Position numbers and translations under genes: made by a program. A stretch of DNA of 64,000 bases from Petrosia ficiformis (Eukaryota; Porifera; Demospongiae; Haplosclerida; Petrosiidae): positions 1,783,856 through 1,847,855 of the forward strand of contig OX345645.1 of the NCBI GenBank assembly GCA_947044365.1, in the 5' to 3' direction. How positions within the stretch are numbered: position 1 is the stretch's first letter; each line of letters starts with the position of its first letter. This document shows positions 34,200 to 44,174 of this stretch, in pieces. The notes below the pieces were generated by a model. The model saw only the letters and a list, made by a program, of their open reading frames with translations. It ran no database searches and had not been told where the DNA came from.

Positions 34200-35450
34200 T
34201 ACAGTAATACTTTGACTATACGACATGTGTACAATCTTGTAACTGTATAATCTTGTGACCCAATACTTTGACTATACGACATGTGTACAATCTTGTAACT
34301 ATATAATCTTGTGACTCAATACTTTGACTATACGACATGTGTACAATCTTGTAACTATATAATCTTGTGACTCAATACTTTGACTATACGACATGTGTAC
34401 AATCTTGTAACTATATAATCTTGTGACTCAATACTTTGACTATACGACATGTGTACAATCTTGTAACTATATAATCTTGTGACTCAATACTTTGACTATA
34501 CGACATGTGTACAATCTTGTAACTGTATAATCTTGTGACCCAATGCTTTGACTATACGACATGTGTACAATCTTGTAACTATATAATCTTGTGACTCAAT
34601 ACTTTGACTATACGACATGTGTACAATCTTGTAACTATATAATCTTGTGACTCAATACTTTGACTATACGACATGTGTACAATCTTGTAACTATATAATC
34701 TTGTGACTCAATACTTTGACTATACGACATGTGTACAATCTTGTAACTATATAATCTTGTGACTCAATACTTTGACTATACGACATAATCTTGTAACTGT
34801 ATAATCTTGTGACCCAATACTTTGACTATACGACATGTGTACAATCTTGTAACTGTATAATCTTGTGACTCAATACTTTGACTGTACGACATGTGTACAA
34901 TCTTGTAACTGTATAATCTTGTAACTCAATACTTTGACTATACGACATGTGTACAATCTTGTAACTATATAATCTTGTGACTCAATACTTTGACTATACG
35001 ACATGTGTACAATCTTGTAACTGTATAATCTTGTGACTCAATACTTTGACTATACGACATGTGTACAATCTTGTAACTGTATAATCTTGTGACTCAATAC
35101 TTTGACTATACGACATGTGTACAATCTTGTAACTTTATAATCTTGTGACCCAATACTTGACTATACGACATGTGTACAATCTTGTAACTGTATAATCTTG
35201 TGACTCAATACTTTGACTATACGACATGTGTACAATCTTGTAACTGTATAATCTTGTGACTCAATACTTTGACTATACGACATGTGTACAATCTTGTAAC
35301 TATATAATCTTGTGACTCAATACTTTGACTGTACGACATGTGTACAATCTTGTAACTGTATAATCTTGTGACTCAATACTTTGACTATACGACATGTGTA
35401 CAATCTTGTAACTGTATAATCTTGTGACTCAATACTTTGACTGTACGACA
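34200..35450. repeat. 56-bp tandem repeat, about 22 copies
   Basis: CAATACTTTGACTATACGAC, ATGTGTACAATCTTGTAACT and ATATAATCTTGTGACT repeat with a 56-bp period (for example starts at 34261 and 34317). Copies are very similar, with scattered A/G variants and one 10-bp deletion near 34785. Confidence 0.95.
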
Positions 35451-36175
35451 TTTATGTATGTAATGTGTATTGTTGTACAATCTTGTGACTCAATACTTTG
35501 ACTATACAACATTTATGTATGTAATGTGTATTGTTGTACAATCTTGTATCTCAATACTTCGATTTATGACATGTATTTATGTACTGTGTTGTGTCTGCAA
35601 TCTTGTATCTCAATACATTAACAATATGACATGTGTACTATGTGTACAATTCTGTAACCAATATTTCAACTTTATGACGTATGTATGTACAGTGTATTAT
35701 ATGTGTACATGACATACGTGTATGTACATGTATTATGTGTACAATCTTATAACTCAATACTTTGACTTTATGACATGTATGTATGTACTGTGTATTATGT
35801 GTGTAGTAAATCTTGTAACTCAATACTTTGACTGTATGACATGTATGTATGTACTGTGTATTATGTGTGTAGTACATCTTGTAACTCAATACTTTGACTG
35901 TATGACATGTATGTATGTACTGTGTATTATGTGTGTACATCTTGTAACTTAATACTTTGACTGTATGACATGTATGTATGTACTGTGTATTATGTGTGTA
36001 GTACATCTTGTAACTCAATACTTTGACTGTATGACATGTATGTATGTACTGTGTATTATGTGTGTAGTACATCTTGTAACTCAATACTTTGACTGTATGA
36101 CATGTATGTATGTACTGTGTATTATGTGTGTACATCTTGTAACTTAATATTTTGACTTTACGACAAATTTATATG
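35450..36175. repeat. About 62-66-bp tandem repeat derived from the 56-bp family
   Basis: Retains CTTGTAACTCAATACTTTGA, now joined to GACATGTATGTATGTACTG and TGTATTATGTGTGTA. It reads as an evolved continuation of the 56-bp array to its left. Confidence 0.9.
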
Positions 36176-37528
36176 TGTACAATATTTTGACTTTACTGTG
36201 TATGTATCTCAATACTTCATCTTACAACATGTATTTTATCTGTACAATCTTGTCAGTAACTGAACACTTGTATTATTATGTATAACGTTGATGTTTGTTT
36301 ACAGACATTTTCAGAAATTTTCATATAATTTGATTTTTTTGACATTTTGGCTTCATAACTTGATGTGCATAATTTTGTGTATTTCATTAGTGCAGGAATT
36401 AAAGACTACATGTAATGGAGTGACCTTTTCATGTCAAGAACTGGATGAATTCTAGGAGATGTAATGAAACAACCTTTTCATGTCAAAAGCTGGATGATTT
36501 CTAGGAGGAATGAGAACATTCAAAGAGGATCTGCTTACAGTTATTATCAGCTATCAAAACACATCAATTCACTTATGGATCAACCTCATTTATCTTCTGT
36601 ACGTGGATCGATCCCCTGTATTATCACACTATAGTACTGTGTAATCAAACAACCTTCATCTATAAGAACTGGATGTAGAATTTTAGAAGGTGTGGGAACA
36701 TTCAAAGAAGATCTGCTACAGTTATTATTTGTTGTCAACATAACCTATTCACAGATCAATCTCGTAACATCACACTAACATGCAGTCAAGCTTCCACTGT
36801 ACTCTACTCGACTTCACATGGACATAGTACATAATACACCTGTGATTATAAGGATTTCAAATTCTTGTTGGAGTTAGTACATAATATACCAAAGATCATC
36901 TTACATAATTTACTCCTCTAACAATGTGATTCAAAAGTCATAATTTGTTTCAAAAACAAGTCGTCAAACTGCAACTTAACTCTCACACTTAACACTTATA
37001 AATTAATAAGTGTAAACTCAAATCGTTATAATTATTTTTTATTCCATTTTATTGCTAATATCTAGTTCATTTAATAATATCATGTTGTGGGATACTTTCA
37101 TTGACTAAATCATTATCACAAAACATTTAACCCACAAGTCACTCATTAATATAATTTTATATAGGGGACACACAATCACAATAACGAAATTAAATTAGAC
37201 ACATAAACATGTTTCACTTGAATAGTACTAGTGGGATTATAGTAACCCTAAACTGCATCAAGAATTTTGGTATAGACTCCCATATGTGTGCATCACTGTA
37301 TGTGCAATTGTACATGTATATGTAAATACCATAATAAATATTGTTTCAATTTGCTAAAGATCTCACATCTCTATGTATATTCCTTTTTGCTGGTAACAAA
37401 GCCTGAGAGTAAATATTTATAATAATTTTAGTTTTTAAAATTATTACTATTATAAACAAAATGACATTACATGTGTGTATTTTACAAATACATGGTGCGT
37501 TTATGTATACTTGTAGTATATTTCTGTG
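36176..37528. other. Intergenic, no gene recognised; one about 200-bp tandem duplication
   Basis: Segment 36425-36620 resembles 36640-36790: both carry AACAACCTT, ACTGGATG, GAACATTCAAAGA and GATCTGCT-ACAGTTATTAT. The rest (36800-37528) is AT-rich with no supported exon. Confidence 0.6.
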
Positions 37529-40077
37529 TTATGCAATATTTTGATTTCTAGAGGCACTGGGTACTGTTGATAGTACAGAAGTACTGTGTACTGTCTCATC
37601 ATTGACTGTATCCACAGAGCCACGTCTGATTGTAGTGATCAAAGACAAACGTTCACTTGCTACAGTTTCCATTTTATGTCTCATATTTGGAAACTCTTCA
37701 AGCACATGTTGAAAATCATCATTTGAAAGTGCATAAAGATCACAGGTTGTAACTGCTCTTACACTACTTACTCTTCGACATTTCATTAATAAACAAATTT
37801 CTGTAGGTATACATGTATAATTATATATAAATAATTATACAAGGAATATATAATAATTATGCTTAGATACGTACATACATGTACATACACACATGTATAC
37901 ATACATGCACACATACATATGTACATGCATACATACATGCATACTTATACACATACATTCATACATACATACACATACATACATACACGCACATATACAT
38001 ACATACATAGTTACATACAACATACATACGTACATTCACACATACATACGTACATAAATACAGTGTACATGCAAAACACACCACCAAAATATGATCCATC
38101 ATGAAGTGTGGTAGCCACTCTACCATTTGGAGCGATAATATCCACCATTCCTTGTTGTATGAAGTACATTTTTGAACCAAAACTCCCTTGACGAACTATA
38201 TAATCACCTGGAAGGAAAACTTCAAAGCTCAGTCGTGTAATAACTGAGTTTATAAAAGCCTCTTCAGCATTTTCAAAAAATGGTACTATTTTGATTAAGT
38301 CCTGGCAGTTGTGGCTGACAATACGCTGAGAAAAGATATAGTGTATGATCTAACCATGATGTCTTATTATACTACAAGCATATTATTATGTACCTCTTTA
38401 ATTGGATGTGAGAGTTCATTTAGAATCCCTTCTTCATTAAACAATTGTCCATTGTACTTGTGAAAGTAGTATTCATGTACCTGCTGTCGCAGATCGTATG
38501 GCAATCTTCTATAACGCATGTACTCTTCTACTTGTTTAACCTTAAAAAAGAACCATAGTATGTTACGTATGAACATATATAGCATGTACATTAATTATCT
38601 TACTCTTTCATTGTATTGTCTACTAGAGGAATCTACAGAATGTACTAGTGTTGATATATGCCCAATAAACATTGCATAGAAGGACGCTCCAACCAGCATA
38701 CTGATTATTGTCATCCATATTTCAACTGTGTTTTGTGGTGGGAATCTACCATATCCAATACATATCATATGTGAAGTAGCCTTGAATAATGACCAACTAT
38801 ATTGTGTGAATACTGTCTCATCCTAACATTGAAGAAATGAAAAACATTGCAGCCATTGCACATATAATTGTAGTACCTTAAGCCGATTTATGACAATCCA
38901 TGAATTATGGGGGAAGTCCTGAAGATATGGTACAAGAAACTGAATACACCCATCCCAATGTGCTAGCATCAGCATAATGAGTACCAAGTTAATTATACGA
39001 AGAACTGATTTGGTAGCATTAATGAACTATGATATCAGATCAAAAGTATGTTAGTAAATATTATTCTATATAATTATTATATAGTATGTACCTCTTCCCA
39101 TTTGGCCAAATAACGCATAAATCTAGCAACTCGTAGCAATTTTAGAAGGCTGAGTAATCTGATCATTCGTAAGACCCGAAGAGCTCTTGAGGCTTTTAGC
39201 AATGATCTCATTGATTTCACTTGAGTCACTGCCAGTGCTATGTAATCAAATGGAAACACAGCAAAGCAATCAAGTAGGAGCCATTTTTTGAAATATGTTC
39301 TGCGGATTTTGCTGAGCTCTAAGTTGACAGAGTTATCATTGGTGAATATTCCTGTCCAAAAATTTAGAAAAATATCTGTTACAAAAATGACGTCTGAGAT
39401 GACATTAAAGGTAAACCAGCCTGGGTTGATTGAGTCATCAAAAAATGCAACAGCCACAGGTAGCAATGTGACGTTAATTGAAAGTATTATCAACATCACA
39501 ATATCCCATATAATTCTGTGAGATTAAATGATATAATTATTATAAAAAAGAGTTGTAATATTGATACCATCAACGCTAACCTAAATTTACTACAAGGGTG
39601 AATAACCCAGTGACTATAACTTTCCTGTCGCTCCTGTTCTTCCAATATTCGTCTTCTACTACCAAACAATTTCAGTGCCAACTGACTATCCCAAATATGA
39701 AACAGGCTTCTAATGATTCGTCTTTTCTTATCAATTCTACTTGTTTCTGAGAAATGACTGTTCACTTCAATACTGACCCTTCTCTTATGGTATTGATGTT
39801 GCAAATGCATTTCTGTAAGACTTTGTGAGTTCATATTGTCATCATCTGATTGATGATGTATGGAGTTTGTTTCTGCAGAGCATTGTAGTGGTAAATCTAC
39901 TAGCACAGTTGAAACCTGGTCTCGAGATGATGATGAGATTATTTCTGGTGGAATCGTTATAGGTAATTCATTATCATTGACATCTGGACCAATTCTATTG
40001 TTAACAGGTCTTATATTGTCTAGAAAACTTCTTACAGAGTTTACACTGGAGTGAAAGCAATTTGAACAACGATTCAT
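37529..40077 (-). CDS. HCN-type hyperpolarisation-activated cyclic-nucleotide-gated channel
   Basis: Seven exons (39581-40077, 39092-39515, 38877-39026, 38604-38822, 38394-38540, 38082-38325, 37529-37800) give 650 residues. The HCN N-domain motif ([19 protein letters not shown], then [10 protein letters not shown]) precedes S1. S4 is Arg-rich ([20 protein letters not shown], then [13 protein letters not shown]). The pore has CIGYG (about 380) as in HCN, followed by S6 ([19 protein letters not shown]). The C-linker ([20 protein letters not shown]) leads to the cyclic-nucleotide-binding domain ([39 protein letters not shown]). The phosphate-binding Arg is kept, but the Thr after it in vertebrate HCN (RRTAS) is Val. 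Such channels carry a mixed Na+/K+ inward current opened by hyperpolarisation and cAMP. Head-to-head with the MYDGF-like gene. Confidence 0.93.
37865..38065. repeat. (TACA)n microsatellite in HCN intron
   Basis: TACATACA with CACACA interruptions between HCN exons 38082-38325 and 37529-37800. It abuts the donor side of the exon encoding most of the cyclic-nucleotide-binding domain. Confidence 0.93.
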
Positions 40078-40188
40078 GACTGTGGGTATTTACATAAAAG
40101 CGCATGTTCATACGTTCGTTGCTGGGTTTTAATTTCCACCAATCAGATTCGTCTCATTTATTATATTTTCGCGAACAAAGATTCGAAA
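40078..40188. promoter_or_regulatory. Bidirectional promoter region, HCN / MYDGF-like
   Basis: 111 bp between divergent starts. It contains a CCAAT-box (CCACCAATCAGA, about 40137-40148) and TTTCGCGAAC (about 40168-40177), an E2F-like or NFR-type palindromic core TCGCGA. Function is inferred. Confidence 0.5.
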
Positions 40189-40953
40189 ATGCTGCGAGAC
40201 ATTATTGTAATACTGATTGTTCTCTCTAGCTGTTGTTTATCTTTTGAAGTACGAGAAGAAACAACTTATATGAACATGGATTCAACAGGGCAAACAGCTC
40301 ATAGAGTAGTGAAACTGGTGAGCAAGACTTCGCCCACTGCATATCACTCTCTATCCTCCCACTTTTTTTGTTGAAGGATAATGCAATATGTATGTTCACT
40401 TATTCAGCAACAGGAAGCAAAATTAAATATGAGGTATGAGATATGTTATGCTATAGCATGTAAGCTTATATATGATCACGAGTTGATTATAGAATTGGAA
40501 AATGTCTGTGAAAGAAGTATCAGAAAACAAATACGAATGTCACATAGAAAGGTAGTTTGGTAAACTTATTATATAACTATCCCTTGTTTATTTATCCTAA
40601 TAGAACACAAGGATTTTCGTTTCTGAAGTTCAAAGTATTTATAGTATCATTTGAACCATTTTTGTTACAAGAAGTAGAAATATTTGTAAGTTGTTGCACT
40701 GGTTATAAAAAAAAAACGATTTGTTATCAAACCTGCAGGACAATTATGGTGCAATATTGGAAGACGAAGAATATTTTGTAATTAATAATTCTGGTGCGTC
40801 TCAGATCACTATAATTATTATTATATATAATTAAACATAATATTTTATTTTTCAGTGAAACCAATGGATGGATTCAGATCAAATATTGCAGCCATCCACA
40901 TGGCAGCAACTAATATCACTTATAGCCCCATTCCTAATGTCAAGGGAGTCTAG
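40189..40953 (+). CDS. MYDGF-like secreted protein; one exon junction unresolved
   Basis: Exons: 40189-40317, about 40414-40459, 40493-40551, 40604-40685, 40739-40793, 40856-40953. A signal peptide (MLRDIIVILIVLSSCCLSF) opens the protein. The blocks RYEICYAIA, NWKMSV, NKYECHIERTQGFSFLKF, EDEEYFVINNS and GFRSNIAAIHMAA line up in order with myeloid-derived growth factor (YTCMFTYA, QWQMSL, HFTCTIWRPQGKSYLYF, EEFEV, GAFKAELSKLVI). Exons 3-6 join in a consistent frame. The exon 2/3 join does not: the GT at 40460 with the AG at 40491-40492 leaves the frame off by one and gives a 33-bp intron. A GC-AG intron from 40456 would keep frame. The C-terminus is VKGV, not a KDEL-like signal. MYDGF is a secreted/ER growth factor in vertebrates. 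Confidence 0.65.
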
Positions 40954-41112
40954 GAATGCGTCTACTGCAGTTAGTTCATTGAGATATATATATTTGTTGA
41001 CATTTGCTATTTATATAACACATCTTTGATAATTATTTTTCTTAATATAACAAAAAATGGAGAAAGAATATTATTAGAAAAATCCCTATGCTATGTAAAA
41101 GGACATAAATAT

Positions 41113-42032
41113 TTATGCCTTCTTGCTTTTAAGTTTCTCATATTTGGAGTGACTAGTATACCAGAGGAAAAATGGCAGTAACAGTGTTGGTGTAGACATG
41201 AGAAAGAAAGCAATCCATTCAGTCTGAAAAGAAATGGTATTGACATGAGTAAAAAGGTGAAATTAAAACTCACTATATGCGAAGAATGCTTTCTAGAAAA
41301 CTCAGGGTATGTGACAATTCTATAATAACCTGGAGCACTGGTATAACCAATCTAAAAATAGTGTAAAGATGTTAAACAATAAACCACAAACATTTCTTGT
41401 TTAGTTGCCAAACATTTCCTGTTAGTGTACTAATAGTTACCAAACATCCACAACTTTAGTATACTAATAGTTACCAAAAATATATAAATCATGTCTTACT
41501 TGTACTATACCGTCTACTCCAGTGTCATATGTCAGTTTAGCCCATGACATGTTATAAAGACCAGGTGATAATGGACGCAAGATTACAGTATGTGTCACAT
41601 TAGCATTGCTAAAACAAAAAAAGAAAACAAATGGAGACCCGATAAAATCTATTGATCACTGAAGATTTACTTTGGTAGTCGGTCCCAAGAGACATTTAGC
41701 AAACCATGTACTATTTCAAATTCATGAGGCGAGAATGAATCATCAACCATCTCAATATTCTCGGCAACACTATAGTCAAAGTGCATAATTACATACATAT
41801 ATGTATTACACTAACCTTGTTCCTACATTATATATTGTATACTGTACTGTTAAATCCTTGCCATCAACAGCATATTCATTGAGAATAGTTTTAGACGCTA
41901 GGAGGTGAGCTGTTGCCTGTGACACTGGTAATTGAAAAATAATTACAGCCAAGGTAAAAATCTATATAAAAGAAATATTTTTCGATTATAAAGAGTAACA
42001 CACCACAAACTCACAAGAACTGCTTTCAACAT
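41113..42032 (-). CDS. SSR2: Translocon-associated protein subunit beta (TRAP-beta)
   Basis: Six exons (42015-42032, 41816-41961, 41671-41769, 41500-41608, 41274-41351, 41113-41223) total 561 nt, 186 residues (human 183). A signal peptide precedes AHLLASKTILNEYAVDGKDL, TVQYTIYNVGTS, DDSFSPHEFEIVHGLLNVSW, NVTHTVILRPL and TSAPGYYRIVTYPEF. One transmembrane segment then ends in a short basic tail (WYTSHSKYEKLKSKKA) typical of TRAP-beta. The protein sits beside Sec61 in the ER membrane and assists translocation. The first coding exon is only 18 nt. Tail-to-tail with the MYDGF-like gene, 159 bp apart. Confidence 0.96.
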
Positions 42033-42194
42033 GGTCACCCTTTGTTCACTGTGACACAGGATACAATAACGTGTCATAAAAGTGGTCACTAAAGGGTTAA
42101 AAATAGATTTCTCTCAATAATCGAATTTCGACTCAAGTGTCCAGATCTAATCACAGTAAATATTATTATAAGTACTATAGTAAGACATCCTACT
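42033..42194. promoter_or_regulatory. Bidirectional promoter region, SSR2 / GNB5
   Basis: 162 bp between divergent starts. It contains GGTCACC and GTGGTCAC repeats, AATAACGTGTCATAA and an AT-rich stretch. No TATA box stands out. Function is inferred. Confidence 0.45.
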
Positions 42195-44142
42195 ATGACG
42201 TATCGAAAGAGCTTCCTGTCGACTACAGAGTATCCTTTGAAGGAACTGGAGCTAATTTCTCAAGAATTACCCGTTAGATCCACACTGTCAGTAATGGATG
42301 CTAGTAATGGACATCCTGAGAGTAATATCACAGATCATTTCAGCTCTCTAAATTTTATGAAAAAAGAAGTACATCGTTTAAGAGATGCTGTGAAGCAAGA
42401 AAGAGAAAAATATGCTGACATATCTGGTAAGTGTACATAGTCTTGCTGGAATGCGCAGAAGCATTATTTACATTGTTGTGTCTTTGTGTACTGTACTTTC
42501 CCTCATTTCTTGGTGTTTACTGTATATAATATTTGAATTTAATTGTGTTATCCCACACATCTATATATGTATTCTGTGTGTCTCTGTGTACATATCTTAC
42601 TGATAGCACTGATTTGGATGTCATTCTTACTGTTGTAGTGCTGCAATAATTATGATTCTTCCATTTGCCATTAGTGCAACAGGTTGGTGATTCAGTTCAG
42701 CCTATACCAGTTACTTCTCCTCTGTATACATTCAAAAGTAGAAAAACACTAAAGAGTCAATCCAAAATCATGTGTTTTGATTGGTCGCCTGATCAGAGAC
42801 ATATCATTGCTGGAGGACAGGTATCATTATACTTGTACACATTATATGCACACAGACACATGTACAATTACATACATATACATAGACTGCGTACACATAT
42901 CATACATTATTACATACACAACATACATACATACACATACAAATGCACACACACTCATACACACATACTCACTCGCACACTCTACATTACACATACGTAC
43001 CTATCATATGGTCATCTATTACTACAGAATGGATCTGCTTATATCTGGGATGGTTTCACAAATCAAAAGGTATTGAATCTATCCATGATATTGTCTATTT
43101 ATATTACAAGCCAACGTGAATATAAATAATTTAACGCTGTGATTATACTTCTAGTGAGAATATTATACCCTTAAGATTTTGTTTGAAAGTTTATTACTGA
43201 ATGTAAACATAGAATAGTATGAAAGCTTCCCAGTGGTATGGAGAGAGCCAGTTATACAGAACTTATTCCAATAAATCTAGTGATTGTCTGGTAAATTAGT
43301 ATATGGGGAGCAGGACAGCAGTAGTAAAAATAGGTCAAAATGTCCCATCAGTTGTGGTCATCATTTCCACACTTCTGAAGCATACTCATGTTAGTATATG
43401 CTATAATTATGATACATTATTACAGAAATACATGTATTCTTTATGTTTCTAATTGCTTCTTGTTATAGGAGTTGACAATATATACAGCGTGTCAATATGT
43501 TCTTGCTTGTGCCTACTCTCCTTCAACCACATTAGCAGTTTGTGGGTAAGTTTCGGTTAACAGTTGTATGGTTTCCATGAGCATTGAAGTAACTTCCCAA
43601 CTTGTTGATATACAGCTGGTATGTTTGCTATGCAGCTAGTGGGAAGTTCCTGTAATTAAGAATTGACAGTTACATGTACATATATACAGTACAACACAAA
43701 TGAGTTTGGGCTAGCTGTCTTGCATTAAAACAATATATTTATTAACAAAAATACTTCTTAAACATACTAGAACTAAAATGAAATCATGGTTAAAAGACTG
43801 ATGTTTTGAGTTTTATCAAACCGTGCACTTAACATTGTAGTATACAACATTTCTTTCTCAACATATACATGTGTATTATAACAGTTAAGATCATCATTAT
43901 CAAATTACATAGCCATATTACTTAGCACTTATATTTCTTTATTTTACATGCTAACCTTTCTCTAATATATATTTCATTTTTATGTATTTTTTTCTAGTGG
44001 CCTAAATAGAAAATGTCATATCTATTCACTTAACGGTGGTGATAGTAAAAACACTATTTCCAAACCCCAAAAGGAGATTGCTGTTCATGATGATTATATC
44101 ACTAACTGTACATTCTTTAGCTCTGATCAACAGGTAACATAC

Positions 44143-44174
<32 letters not shown>

